NCBI GenBank assembly: GCA_020637055.1
Contig: JACJWR010000004.1
Span: forward strand, 186,001 to 250,000
DNA: 64,000 nt
Direction of reading: 5' to 3'
From: Actinomycetota bacterium
GTDB taxonomy: Bacteria; Actinomycetota; Actinomycetes; S36-B12; UBA10799
Below are positions 17,458 through 26,334 of this stretch, one piece after another. The notes beneath the pieces were generated by a model. That model made no database searches. It was given only the letters and a program-made list of their open reading frames with translations, and was not told where the DNA came from. A program made the translations under genes and the position numbers. Positions within the stretch are counted from its first letter, which is position 1; every line of letters begins with the position of its first letter.

Positions 17458-18401
17458 CCGAATCCGACTCGGTGGTCCGGATCCGGGTCGAGGTGCCAGC
17501 GACCTCGGCGAACCTCGGGCCCGGTTTCGATTGCCTGGGCCTGGCGCTGGAACTCCGGGACGAGTACACCGTCGATGTCCGCCTCGGCGTATCGGCCGAG
17601 GCCACACCTGCGGTTGACGTGACCATCGAGGGTGAAGGCGCGGACGGTTCGGTGCCGGTCGATGCCGACAACCTCGTCGCCTCGGCGCTGCTCGCAGGCC
17701 TGCGAGCCTGGACGGGGCCACAACTGCAGGAACTGAAGCTGCGCTGCAGCAATCGGATTCCGCATGGTCGCGGCTTGGGATCGTCCTCGGCTGCCATCGT
17801 CGGAGGGCTTGCCCTCGCCCGCGAGTTGTGCCCGGCCGAGGTCGCCGACGACGACGTGCTGGCGCTGGCCACCACATTGGAGGGCCACCCGGACAACGTC
17901 GCCCCCGCCGTGCTCGGTGGATTCACCGTGAGCTGGACCTCCGCGGATGGTGCCGGAACCGGTCGCGCCGCCAGGTTGACGCCAACGGAGGCGTTGGCTC
18001 CGGTGCTGGCGATCCCGCCGACCACGCTGTCCACCGCCCGGGCGCGGGGTTTGGTTCCGGCGCAGGTGGCCACCGGCGACGCGGTCTTCAACCTCTCGCG
18101 GTCGGCTCTGCTGGTGGCCGCACTCACCACCCGGCCGGACTTGATCTTCACTGCGACCGAAGACCGACTCCACCAGCAACAGCGGGCGCAGGCCTACCCC
18201 GGGAGCCATGCCCTGATGTCGATCCTTCGGATGGACGGCTACGCCGCCACCATCTCCGGGGCCGGTCCCACCGTGCTGGTTCTGGTCGACGCGGCCGGGG
18301 TCGAAGACGCGGTGCGCGAAATCGCCGAATACACCGGGCCGACCTGGGAGGTCACGGCGTTGCCCTTCGCCGGGCAGGGAGTGCGGGCCGAACGGTTCTG
18401 A
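17454..18401 (+). CDS. thrB: Homoserine kinase
   Basis: A 315-residue GHMP kinase phosphorylating homoserine. Motif 1 is VPATSANLGPGFDCLGLAL, the ATP loop is PHGRGLGSSSAAIVGG, and motif 3 is ATISGAGPTVLVL. It starts with GTG at 17454, overlapping the thrC stop (GTGA), and is the last gene of the lysA-hom-thrC-thrB set. The 195-bp gap that follows leads into rho. Thus the enzymes from aspartate semialdehyde to threonine lie in one cluster, while aspartokinase is elsewhere. Confidence 0.96.
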   Translation: MTESDSVVRIRVEVPATSANLGPGFDCLGLALELRDEYTVDVRLGVSAEATPAVDVTIEGEGADGSVPVDADNLVASALLAGLRAWTGPQLQELKLRCSNRIPHGRGLGSSSAAIVGGLALARELCPAEVADDDVLALATTLEGHPDNVAPAVLGGFTVSWTSADGAGTGRAARLTPTEALAPVLAIPPTTLSTARARGLVPAQVATGDAVFNLSRSALLVAALTTRPDLIFTATEDRLHQQQRAQAYPGSHALMSILRMDGYAATISGAGPTVLVLVDAAGVEDAVREIAEYTGPTWEVTALPFAGQGVRAERF

Positions 18402-18596
18402 GGATCGGTGGCAACACGCACCCTCCGGGCCGGTGTTAGCCCATCGAGCCTGGCGGTGGTACTGTCGAGGCGGTCGAACGGTCAGTTTCCGACCGGGTAT
18501 CAGGGCCTCGCTTCACTCATGAAGACTCGCGGGCTAATTCGTTTCTCGTGTTGTCACCTTGCGATGGTCGACCCTCTCAATACGTCCTGAAAGGAC

Positions 18597-20372
18597 ATGG
18601 CAATAACAGTGACTGACACCACTATCGTCGAAGAAACCTCGACGCGTCCGTCGGGCCTGGCGGCGATGCTGCTGCCCGACTTGAAGAAGCTAGCGAGCCA
18701 ACTCGGCATCAGCGGGGTGAGCGGAATGCGCAAGGCGGACTTGATTTCAGCCATCAGCTCCCAGCAGTCCGGTGGCGGATCCAACGGCGGTCGCCGGGGG
18801 AAATCCGAGACCGCGGAGCGGCCGGAGTCGCGCGAGGCGACCGGTGAGGCAGCCCGGGACACGGCATCGAACAACGGCGAAACCCCCGAACCGGGCCGGA
18901 AGCCCGCAGCTGAGGCGGGAAACGGGACCGGCGGGGAAGTCAAGAGTGAACAGCCGCAGTCCGGTGACCAGCAGCGGCGCCAGCAGAACCAGCGCGACCA
19001 GCAGAACCAGCGTGATCAGCAGGGCCAGCGGGATCAGCAGGGCCAGCGGGATCAGCAGAATTCCGGCGATCAGCAGCAACGTCGCAACAGCGGTGGCGGC
19101 AACGACGAGGAGCGCGGCGGCCGTAGCCGCAACCGGCGCCGGCGCGGCCGGGACCGCAACCGCAACGACAATCGAGGCAATCGCTCCCGCGACCTCGACG
19201 CCGAGCCAGAGGTGAGCGAGGACGACGTCCTGGTTCCGATCTCCGGTGTGCTCGACGTGCTCGACAACTACGCCTTCGTGCGGACCAGCGGCTACCTGCC
19301 GGGTCCGAACGATGTCTATGTGTCGTTGTCCATGGTGCGTCGGCAGGGATTGCGCAAGGGCGACATCATCGTCGGGGCGATCAAGCAGGTTCGGGAAGGC
19401 GAGCAACGTCAGAAGTTCAACCCCCTGGTGCGCATCGACCAGGTCAACGGCCTCGAGCCGAGCCAGGCGCGCAACCGGGTCGAGTTCTCGAAACTCACCC
19501 CGCTGTACCCCCAGGAACGGCTGCGACTGGAGAACGATCCCGGCAACCTCACGACCAGGGTGATCGACCTGGTCGCTCCCATCGGCAAGGGCCAACGCGG
19601 TCTGATCGTCTCCCCGCCCAAGGCGGGCAAGACGATGGTGCTCCAGCGAATCGCCAACGCCATCACCGAGAACAACCCCGAATGCCACCTGATGGTGGTG
19701 CTGGTCGACGAACGACCGGAAGAAGTCACCGACATGCAACGGTCGGTGAAGGGCGAGGTCATCGCCTCGACGTTCGACCGGCCCGCGGAGGACCACACCA
19801 CGGTCGCCGAACTGGCCATCGAGCGTGCCAAGCGACTGGTGGAGATGGGCATGGACGTGGTGGTCCTGCTCGACTCCATGACCAGGCTGGGTCGGGCCTA
19901 CAACCTGGCGGCGCCGGCTTCGGGACGGATCCTCTCCGGTGGAGTGGATTCGGCGGCCCTCTACCCGCCGAAGAAGTTCTTCGGTGCCGCCCGGAACATC
20001 GAGAACGGTGGCTCGTTGACCATCCTCGCCACGGCCCTGGTCGAAACCGGTTCCCGGATGGACGAGGTGATCTTCGAGGAGTTCAAGGGCACCGGCAACA
20101 TGGAACTCAAGTTGGATCGGCGACTTGCGGACAAGCGGATCTTCCCCGCGGTCGACGTCGATGCCTCCGGCACCCGCAAGGAGGAGCTGCTGCTCGCTCC
20201 GGAGGAACTGAAGATCGTCTGGAAGTTGCGTCGGGTACTGCACGCGCTGGACGCCTACCAGGCGATCGAGTTGCTGCTGGGCAAACTGCGGAACACCAAG
20301 ACCAATTATGAGTTCCTCATGCAGGTGGCCAAGACCACGCCGGGTTCGGACGACGTCCCCGGCGACGGCTGA
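18597..20372 (+). CDS. rho: Transcription termination factor Rho
   Basis: A 591-residue hexameric RNA helicase. Residues about 20-60 form the Rho N-terminal SAP-like domain (LKKLASQLGISGVSGMRKADL). Residues about 60-200 are a hydrophilic insertion rich in Gln, Arg, Asn and Asp, typical of high-GC actinobacterial Rho. The RNA-binding cold-shock fold follows (GVLDVLDNYAFVRTSGYLPG), then the ATPase with Walker A SPPKAGKTMVLQ and Walker B VVVLLDSMTRLGRAYN. The ATG at 18597 follows GAAAGGAC; a GTG four codons on is possible. The 195-nt leader upstream carries no gene and may be where Rho controls itself (inference). Confidence 0.97.
   Translation: MAITVTDTTIVEETSTRPSGLAAMLLPDLKKLASQLGISGVSGMRKADLISAISSQQSGGGSNGGRRGKSETAERPESREATGEAARDTASNNGETPEPGRKPAAEAGNGTGGEVKSEQPQSGDQQRRQQNQRDQQNQRDQQGQRDQQGQRDQQNSGDQQQRRNSGGGNDEERGGRSRNRRRRGRDRNRNDNRGNRSRDLDAEPEVSEDDVLVPISGVLDVLDNYAFVRTSGYLPGPNDVYVSLSMVRRQGLRKGDIIVGAIKQVREGEQRQKFNPLVRIDQVNGLEPSQARNRVEFSKLTPLYPQERLRLENDPGNLTTRVIDLVAPIGKGQRGLIVSPPKAGKTMVLQRIANAITENNPECHLMVVLVDERPEEVTDMQRSVKGEVIASTFDRPAEDHTTVAELAIERAKRLVEMGMDVVVLLDSMTRLGRAYNLAAPASGRILSGGVDSAALYPPKKFFGAARNIENGGSLTILATALVETGSRMDEVIFEEFKGTGNMELKLDRRLADKRIFPAVDVDASGTRKEELLLAPEELKIVWKLRRVLHALDAYQAIELLLGKLRNTKTNYEFLMQVAKTTPGSDDVPGDG
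18981..19070 (+). repeat. Five 18-bp in-frame tandem repeats inside rho
   Basis: Five consecutive 18-bp units of the form CAGCAGAACCAGCGCGAC, with units 3 and 4 identical and unit 5 diverged. They encode a six-residue repeat QQNQRD/QQGQRD/QQNSGD within the disordered insertion of Rho. The length is a multiple of three, so copy-number change would keep the frame. Confidence 0.9.
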
Positions 20373-20465
20373 CCGATCGCCGACCTGCGATACTGAACCT
20401 CCGGCCATGCGGTTCACGCCATCCGGGCGACCCGTATTGCCGACGATTCGAGGAGAAAACCCGCC

Positions 20466-20684
20466 ATGAAGCCCGATATTCATCCCCAGTACGGCGAAAC
20501 CACCGTCACCTGCAGTTGCGGCAACACCTTCGTCACCCGCAGCACAGCCAAGAACGGTGTGATCCACGCCGAAGTGTGCAGTGAATGCCACCCCTTCTAC
20601 ACCGGCAAGCAGAAGATCCTCGACTCCGGTGGTCGGGTGGCACGCTTCGAGAAGCGCTTCGGCAAGAAGTCGGCGTCGAAGTAG
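20466..20684 (+). CDS. rpmE: Ribosomal protein bL31, zinc-binding form
   Basis: A 72-residue protein with MKPDIHPQYGETTVTCSCG and CSECHPFYTGKQK. The CxC...CxxC cysteines make this the C+ zinc-containing type, not the Zn-independent paralogue induced under zinc limitation. A strong GAGGAGAAAA ribosome binding site precedes the ATG. It lies between rho and prfA as in other actinobacteria, and its stop directly abuts the prfA GTG. Confidence 0.97.
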   Translation: MKPDIHPQYGETTVTCSCGNTFVTRSTAKNGVIHAEVCSECHPFYTGKQKILDSGGRVARFEKRFGKKSASK

Positions 20685-21755
20685 GTGTTCGAGCGCTGCG
20701 ACGAGTTGGCCGCGGAGTACGACCAACTCGAGCATCGCCTCTCCGATCCGGCGCTGCACGCCGACCAGGTGGAGGCCCGTCGGGTCGGCAAACGCCACGC
20801 GATGCTGCGTCCGACGGTGGAGACCTACCGCCGCTGGCTGCAATTGGGTGAGGATCTCGGCGCTGCGGAAGAACTGGCCCAACTCGACGACTCGTTCGCG
20901 GCCGAGGCGCGCGCCTTGACCGACGAGCGGGATCAGGTGGCCGAGCAGTTGGCCGCCCTGTTGGTGCCGCGGGACCCACTCGACGATTCCGACGTGATCC
21001 TTGAGATCAAGGCCGGTGAGGGCGGGGAGGAGTCGGCCCTCTTCGCCGCCGACCTCGCCCGGATGTACCAGCGCTATGCCGAGACCCGCGGTTGGCGGGT
21101 GGAGGTTCTCGATGCGGTCGAGAGCGACCTCGGCGGGTACAAGGATCTCGCGCTCGCAGTGAAATCGGCCGGACTGCCGCAGCCGGGGACGGCCCCGTTC
21201 GCGCGGCTGAAATTCGAAGGCGGCGTCCACCGCGTGCAGCGCGTTCCGGTCACCGAGTCCCAGGGCCGGATCCACACGTCGGCAGCCGGAGTGCTGGTGT
21301 TCCCGGAAACGGAAGACGTTGAGGTGGAGATCGATCCGGCCGACGTGCGGGTGGACGTCTTCCGCTCCTCCGGCCCGGGCGGGCAGAGCGTCAACACCAC
21401 CGATTCGGCGGTGCGGCTCACCCACCTGCCGACCGGCATCGTGGTGAGTTGCCAGAACCAGAAGTCGCAACTGCAGAACAAAGAGCAGGCGATGCGGATC
21501 CTGCGGGCTCGGCTGGTGGCCGCAGCCGAGGAGAAAGCGGCCGAGGAGGCCTCCGCGATGCGGAAGTCCCAAGTGCGTACGGTCGATCGCTCGGAACGAA
21601 TCCGCACCTACAACTTCCCGGAGAACCGGATCGCCGACCACAGAACCGGCTTCAAGGCCTACAACCTTGACGCTGTACTCGAAGGTGAACTGGACCCCGT
21701 CGTGCAGTCCTGTATCGACGCCGACCAAGCTGCCAGGCTGGCCGGCGCGGAATAG
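20685..21755 (+). CDS. prfA: Peptide chain release factor 1
   Basis: A 356-residue class I release factor. The peptidyl-tRNA hydrolysis motif is RSSGPGGQSVNTTDSAVR (GGQ) near residue 228. The decoding region precedes it, and HRVQRVPVTESQGRIHTSA is the usual RF domain signature. The GTG start at 20685 follows the rpmE stop with no gap, and the next gene, prmC, again starts with no gap. PrmC methylates the GGQ glutamine, so enzyme and substrate are encoded together. Confidence 0.96.
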   Translation: MFERCDELAAEYDQLEHRLSDPALHADQVEARRVGKRHAMLRPTVETYRRWLQLGEDLGAAEELAQLDDSFAAEARALTDERDQVAEQLAALLVPRDPLDDSDVILEIKAGEGGEESALFAADLARMYQRYAETRGWRVEVLDAVESDLGGYKDLALAVKSAGLPQPGTAPFARLKFEGGVHRVQRVPVTESQGRIHTSAAGVLVFPETEDVEVEIDPADVRVDVFRSSGPGGQSVNTTDSAVRLTHLPTGIVVSCQNQKSQLQNKEQAMRILRARLVAAAEEKAAEEASAMRKSQVRTVDRSERIRTYNFPENRIADHRTGFKAYNLDAVLEGELDPVVQSCIDADQAARLAGAE

Positions 21756-22736
21756 GTGTCGGCGATGGGATCGTCGCCAGCGCTGCTGCGCCGCGAAGTT
21801 CGGCAGCGGTTGGCCGCAGCCGGTATCGAATCCGCCGATGCCGAATCAGCACTGATCGTTGCGCACGCCCTCGGCGTGGAGCCCGGCCGACTGCTGTTCG
21901 CGGCGGACCCGGACGACTCGCAGTTGGCGACCATCGCCGCCTACACCGACCGGCGCACGCGGCGGGAGCCGCTGCAGCACATCTTGGGTTGGGCAGGCTT
22001 CCGTCGCTTGACGCTCGACGTCGGACCCGGGGTGTTCGTCCCGCGACCGGAGACCGAAAAACTGGTCGACGAGTGCCTCGACTTCCTCGGCCACGCCGTG
22101 TTTGCCACTGGCGACGGCGCGGCGGATGGCCGTCCCCAAGCGCTCGCGGTGGACCTCTGTGCGGGCAGCGGTGCCATCGCACTAGCCCTGGCCGACGAAC
22201 ACCCCGGGTTGACGGTGTACGCGGTTGAACGTGAGGACTCCGCCTTCGGGTGGCTGACCCGCAACATCGACGCGTTGTCGGCCGACCTGCACCAGCGCGG
22301 TTCGACGGTCACTCCGGTCCGTGCGGACGCCTGTGCAGCTCCGCTGCCGACACTGGACGGGACTGTCGACCTCGTCGCCACCAACCCGCCCTACATCCCC
22401 AGCGGGGCGGTTCCGCGCGATCGCGAGGTCGCCGAATTCGATCCGCCGGCGGCCCTCTACGGCGGTCCGGATGGACTCGACCTGGTGAGATGCCTGGTCG
22501 TCAGCGCGGCCCGACTGCTTCGCGAGGGAGGCCTGCTGGCCATCGAGCACGGCGACGCCCAGGGGTCAGAAGCAGCCGACGGCGGCGTGCCCGGTGTGCT
22601 TGCGGCCGATGGTCGATTCACCGACATCCGCGACGTCTGTGACCTCAACGGCCGGCCCCGGGTGACGCTGGGACGGCGCAGCGCCGCGCGCGGGGACTAC
22701 TCGGCGACCAGGTCGGCGCAGATCCCGCGCAGGTGA
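21756..22736 (+). CDS. prmC: Release factor glutamine N5-methyltransferase
   Basis: A 326-residue class I SAM methyltransferase. The N-terminal helical domain recognises the release factor (ESALIVAHALGVEPGRLL). The SAM loop is AVDLCAGSGAIALALA, and the catalytic NPPY motif is VATNPPYIPSG. It methylates the GGQ glutamine of RF1 and RF2. GTG at 21756 directly follows the prfA stop; ATG at 21765 is an alternative start. The last 18 codons extend past the usual family end (after PRVTLGRR) and overlap the convergent tsaC gene by 40 bp. Confidence 0.95.
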   Translation: MSAMGSSPALLRREVRQRLAAAGIESADAESALIVAHALGVEPGRLLFAADPDDSQLATIAAYTDRRTRREPLQHILGWAGFRRLTLDVGPGVFVPRPETEKLVDECLDFLGHAVFATGDGAADGRPQALAVDLCAGSGAIALALADEHPGLTVYAVEREDSAFGWLTRNIDALSADLHQRGSTVTPVRADACAAPLPTLDGTVDLVATNPPYIPSGAVPRDREVAEFDPPAALYGGPDGLDLVRCLVVSAARLLREGGLLAIEHGDAQGSEAADGGVPGVLAADGRFTDIRDVCDLNGRPRVTLGRRSAARGDYSATRSAQIPRR

Positions 22737-23338
22737 TCCAGCGGGACCGATCCCGCTCGCAGCAGTTGCGGCGGCGTCGTGGTGACGTCGACCACGGCCG
22801 ATGCCCGGTCGCCGTGCAGGGGACCCGCATCCAGGTAGACAGCGACCGCATCGCCGAGTTGGCGCTGAGCATCATCGCAGGTCAGCGGGACGGGCATGGC
22901 GGCGTAGTTCGCGCCGGTCGCGGCCAACGGGCCGGTCGCGGCCAGCAGCTCGAGGGCCAACGGGTGAAGTGGCATCCGCACCCCAACGGACTTCGAACCG
23001 TCCACATCCCAGGCCAGCGAGGGTTGTTGGGCGGCGATCAGCGTCAGCGGACCGGGCCACAGCGCGGCGGCGAGATCCCGCGCGATCTGCGGCAACCCGT
23101 AGGTAAGCGCATCGACGACGTTGGGTGCCGCGATCAGCACCGGCAGCGCCGTATCGGCGGCCCGCCCCTTCGCCTCGCGCAACGCCGCCGTGGCGGAGGT
23201 CCGGAAGGCGTCGCAGGCCACTGCATAGGCCGAATCCGTCGGAAGCACGACCAGGGCCCCGCGCCGGATCGCGGACGTCGCTGCGGCGATTCCGGTGGCC
23301 CGATCCTGCCGATCCGCGCAGTCGTACCGCTGGCTCAT
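22697..23338 (-). CDS. tsaC: L-threonylcarbamoyladenylate synthase (Sua5/YciO/YrdC family)
   Basis: A 213-residue YrdC-fold protein making threonylcarbamoyl-AMP for the t6A37 tRNA modification. Landmarks are RRGALVVLPTDSAYAVACDAF, REAKGRAADTALPVLIA, LWPGPLTLIA, VGVRMPLHPLALELL and GPLAATGANYA. It lacks the C-terminal Sua5 domain, so it is the short TsaC form. The ATG at 23338 is chosen because CAGAAT (reverse, 23346-23351) stands seven nucleotides upstream as a -10 box. It is convergent with prmC and divergent from glyA. Confidence 0.92.
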   Translation of the reverse strand: MSQRYDCADRQDRATGIAAATSAIRRGALVVLPTDSAYAVACDAFRTSATAALREAKGRAADTALPVLIAAPNVVDALTYGLPQIARDLAAALWPGPLTLIAAQQPSLAWDVDGSKSVGVRMPLHPLALELLAATGPLAATGANYAAMPVPLTCDDAQRQLGDAVAVYLDAGPLHGDRASAVVDVTTTPPQLLRAGSVPLDHLRGICADLVAE

Positions 23339-23345
23339 GACCGCC

Positions 23346-23366
23346 ATTCTGGCCCCTGCGTAGACT
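23346..23366. promoter_or_regulatory. Back-to-back leaderless promoters of tsaC and glyA
   Basis: Only 35 bp separate the two start codons (23338 and 23374). On the reverse strand CAGAAT (23351-23346) lies seven nucleotides before the tsaC ATG. On the forward strand TAGACT (23361-23366) lies seven nucleotides before the glyA ATG. This spacing puts each transcription start at or next to the start codon. The -35 regions would fall inside or beside the opposing promoter. Confidence 0.55.
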
Positions 23367-23373
23367 GAGCGCC

Positions 23374-24636
23374 ATGACAACCGTGCAGTTCTGGGGCCCC
23401 GATTTCTCCGCTTTGGCAGCTGAGGATCCGGAGATCGCCGACATCCTCCTCGCCGAACTCGATCGTGCCCGATCCGGGCTGCAACTGATCGCCAGCGAGA
23501 ACTTCACTTCGCCGGCGGTGCTGGCGGCGTTGGGCTCGACACTGAGCAACAAATACGCCGAGGGCTACCCGGGCAAGCGCTACTACGGCGGCTGCGTGGA
23601 GGTGGACAAGGCAGAGGTGATCGGCATCGAGCGGGCCAAGGAACTGTTCGGCGCAGAGCACGCCAACCTTCAGCCGCACAGTGGTGCGAGCGCCAACCTC
23701 GCCGTCTACGGTGCCTTCCTCGCACCTGGCGACACGGTGCTGGCCATGAGCCTGCCGCACGGTGGCCACCTGACCCACGGGTCCAAGGTCAACTTCTCCG
23801 GCAAGTGGTTCGACGTCGTTTCGTACGGGGTGCGGGCCGACACCGAACTGATCGACTACGACGAGGTGCGCGACCTCGCCCGCACGCACCGGCCGAAGAT
23901 GATCATCGCGGGTGCGACCGCCTACCCACGGTTGATCGACTTCGCCGCGTTCCGCGAGATCGCCGACGAGGTCGGCGCGATTCTGATGGTCGATGCCGCC
24001 CACTTCATCGGACTCGTGGCCGGCAAGGCCATCCCGAGTCCAGTGCCCTACGCCGATGTGGTCAGCTTCACCACCCACAAGGTGCTCCGGGGGCCGCGCG
24101 GGGGGATGATCTTGAGCCGTGCCGAGCACGCGGCAAAGATCGACAAGGCCGTGTTCCCGATGATGCAGGGCGGACCGCTGATGCACGCCGTCGCCGCCAA
24201 GGCGGTGGCGCTGCGGGAGGCCGCCTCCGCCGGCTACCAGGCCTACGCAAGTGCCGTCATCGAGAACGCGCAGGCACTCGCCGCGGCGCTGGAGGCTCGG
24301 GGGATGCGTGCCGTCAGCGGCGGCACCGACACTCACCTGGCGCTGATCGACGTCCGCGGTTTGGACGTCACCGGGGCCGAAGCCGAGGAGCGATGTGACG
24401 CCGCCGGCATCACCCTCAACAAGAACGCGATCCCCTACGACCCCCAGAAGCCGATGGTGGCCTCGGGCATCCGGGTCGGAACGCCCAGCGTCACCACCCA
24501 GGGCATGGCCGCTGCTGACATGGACCTCATCGGTGCGTTGATCGCCCAAGCCATCACCGAACCTGCGTCAGCCGGCGATATCGCCGGGCAGGTACAGGCC
24601 CTGGTCGCACGCCACCCTGCCTACGATCGGACCTAA
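23374..24636 (+). CDS. glyA: Serine hydroxymethyltransferase
   Basis: A 420-residue PLP enzyme interconverting serine and glycine with tetrahydrofolate. It shows LIASENFTSPAVLAALGS, NKYAEGYPGKRYYGGC and ANLQPHSGASANLAVY. The PLP lysine is in VSFTTHKVLRGPRGG. The length is standard. TAGACT seven nucleotides before the ATG suggests a leaderless transcript. It is divergent from tsaC and lies just upstream of wecA in the same direction. Confidence 0.97.
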   Translation: MTTVQFWGPDFSALAAEDPEIADILLAELDRARSGLQLIASENFTSPAVLAALGSTLSNKYAEGYPGKRYYGGCVEVDKAEVIGIERAKELFGAEHANLQPHSGASANLAVYGAFLAPGDTVLAMSLPHGGHLTHGSKVNFSGKWFDVVSYGVRADTELIDYDEVRDLARTHRPKMIIAGATAYPRLIDFAAFREIADEVGAILMVDAAHFIGLVAGKAIPSPVPYADVVSFTTHKVLRGPRGGMILSRAEHAAKIDKAVFPMMQGGPLMHAVAAKAVALREAASAGYQAYASAVIENAQALAAALEARGMRAVSGGTDTHLALIDVRGLDVTGAEAEERCDAAGITLNKNAIPYDPQKPMVASGIRVGTPSVTTQGMAAADMDLIGALIAQAITEPASAGDIAGQVQALVARHPAYDRT

Positions 24637-24664
24637 CGGGCGCCTGCGGCGCTAACCTGTTCCG

Positions 24665-25777
24665 GTGCGTGAATACCTGCTGTGCCTGTTCGCAGCAGCT
24701 GCCGTGACGTACCTCACCATGCCGGTGGTCCGGCTGCTCGCCCTCAAGGCGGGCGCGATGGCAGAGGTGCGTGACCGCGACGTGCACTCGGTGCCGATCC
24801 CGAGATGGGGCGGCCTGGGGATGCTGCTCGGGTTCCTCGCCGCGTTCCTGCTCGCCAGCAAACTGCCGATGATGAGATCGGTCTTCGAATCGTCGGACAC
24901 CCCGCGCGCGATCCTCACCGGGGTGTTCGTCATCGTCGTGCTGGGCATGATCGACGACAAGTGGGGCCTCGATCCACCCGTCAAACTGGCGGGTCAGGCG
25001 ATGGCCGCGGGACTCATGGCCTGGCAGGGCGTGCAGATCGTTTGGCTGCCCATCAACGGCACCCTGGTGTTGGATCCGCTCACGAGCACGGCTCTCACCA
25101 CCCTGGTGATCATGATCACGATCAACGCGGTGAACTTCGTCGACGGCCTCGACGGCCTCGCCGGCGGAATCGTGGCGATCGCCGCCATGGCCTTCTTCGT
25201 CTATGCCTACCTCCTCAGTGTCGACTTCGGCTTCCAGCGAGCGACCTTGGCGACGCTGCTCACCGCCCTCCTCACCGGAATGTGTCTCGGTTTCTTGCCC
25301 CACAACATCCACCCGGCCCGCATCTTCATGGGGGATACGGGCTCCATGCTGATCGGGCTGCTGCTCGGCGCCGCGATGATCACCCTGGTGGGCCGGCTCG
25401 ACCCCAGTGCGGTGCAAGGCGTGACGCTGTTTCCGGCGCTGCTGCCCATCGTGCTGCCACTGGCCGTCGTCGCGGTGCCGCTGATCGACGTGGTGCTCGC
25501 CGTGGGCCGGCGGGCGCGCGCGGGCCAGAGTCCTTTCACCGCCGACAAGGGGCACCTCCATCACCGACTGTTGGAGATGGGGCACTCCCAGCGGCGCGCC
25601 GTCAGCCTGATGTACGGCTGGACGGCGCTGGTCGCCTTCACCGGCGTATCGCTGGCCTTCATGAGCGTCGCTGTGTCTGCGACCCTGTTCATCATGGGCA
25701 CCTTGGGCATGGTGTTGCTGGTGCGGCACACGCCGGAGTCAGAAGGCGCGCTCGGTGCGCCGGCACAGGCCGTGTAG
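24665..25777 (+). CDS. wecA: Undecaprenyl-phosphate GlcNAc-1-phosphate transferase (WecA/TagO type)
   Basis: A 370-residue polytopic enzyme (about 11 hydrophobic segments) of the MraY/WecA polyprenyl-phosphate sugar-1-phosphate transferase family. Landmarks are the early DVHSVPIPRWGGLGM, VLGMIDDKWGLDP (Asp-Asp metal site), NAVNFVDGLDGLAGG, ARIFMGDTGSMLIG, and the cytoplasmic HLHHRLLEMGHSQRR with its conserved histidines. It starts wall-glycopolymer linkage-unit synthesis on the lipid carrier. The GTG at 24665 follows TAACCT by six nucleotides. wecA just upstream of the ATP synthase genes is usual in actinobacteria. Confidence 0.93.
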   Translation: MREYLLCLFAAAAVTYLTMPVVRLLALKAGAMAEVRDRDVHSVPIPRWGGLGMLLGFLAAFLLASKLPMMRSVFESSDTPRAILTGVFVIVVLGMIDDKWGLDPPVKLAGQAMAAGLMAWQGVQIVWLPINGTLVLDPLTSTALTTLVIMITINAVNFVDGLDGLAGGIVAIAAMAFFVYAYLLSVDFGFQRATLATLLTALLTGMCLGFLPHNIHPARIFMGDTGSMLIGLLLGAAMITLVGRLDPSAVQGVTLFPALLPIVLPLAVVAVPLIDVVLAVGRRARAGQSPFTADKGHLHHRLLEMGHSQRRAVSLMYGWTALVAFTGVSLAFMSVAVSATLFIMGTLGMVLLVRHTPESEGALGAPAQAV

Positions 25778-25789
25778 TTTCGCAGTGCC

Positions 25790-26263
25790 ATGACAACGCC
25801 CACACCACCGCCGGATGACCCGCAGTCCGCTGCCGCGGCCCGGCGCGCCTCCGACGTTGCCCTGCTCGTGCGTACCCCCACCGTCATCACGATCATCGTC
25901 GGCATCGTGGCGACCGTCATCGGTGGGCTCGCCGAAGGTGGCAAGGGGGTGTTGGCAGGCGCACTGGGCACGATCGTGGTGGTGCTGTTCTTCGCCGGCG
26001 GCCAACTCGTCGTCGGCCGCGTCTTGCGCACCAACCCGGCCTTGGCCATGAACGCCGCGTTGCTGGTGTACGTGGTGCAGATCGGAGTGCTCTTCGCCCT
26101 GCTCGCGCTACTCCGCAACGCCACCTTCTTCGCTCCCAAAGTGTTCGCCTTCACCGTCCTGGCCTGCGCTTTGACCTGGATCCTCGGAGCTGTGATCGGC
26201 TTCTCCCGCAGCCGCCCGCTCTACGTCGAGCCGGGGTCCGGGCCACCCGCAGCGGGCGGGTAG
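25790..26263 (+). CDS. AtpI-like four-helix membrane protein
   Basis: A 157-residue protein with a Pro-rich cytoplasmic N-terminus and four hydrophobic segments (about 35-55, 58-78, 92-113, 120-142). It ends in a short proline/glycine tail. Location immediately before the atp genes and this topology fit the ATP synthase protein I family, thought to assist c-ring assembly or ion supply. Sequence signatures are weak, so position carries much of the weight. TAGTTT overlapping the wecA stop precedes the ATG by nine nucleotides. Confidence 0.68.
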   Translation: MTTPTPPPDDPQSAAAARRASDVALLVRTPTVITIIVGIVATVIGGLAEGGKGVLAGALGTIVVVLFFAGGQLVVGRVLRTNPALAMNAALLVYVVQIGVLFALLALLRNATFFAPKVFAFTVLACALTWILGAVIGFSRSRPLYVEPGSGPPAAGG

Positions 26264-26334
26264 TGAAAGCACCGTGGGACTCGCCCAAGCCTGCGTGCAT
26301 CGACTTGACACTGTGCTGATAAGTTCATGACGCG

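Noticed and set aside
18981..19070. Repeats that could suggest a CRISPR array
   Set aside because: The 18-bp units are directly adjacent with no spacers and are in frame inside rho.
18747..21728. A 993-codon open frame antisense to rho, rpmE and prfA
   Set aside because: It is the mirror of high-GC codons in well-supported genes. It has no recognisable domain, is rich in His/Gly/Arg, and lacks a ribosome binding site. Similar long antisense frames at 28185-30797 and 31771-33348 are rejected for the same reason.
24554..25729. Long His/Gln-rich antisense frame over wecA
   Set aside because: Composition is typical of the reverse frame of a membrane-protein gene; no start signals or family resemblance.
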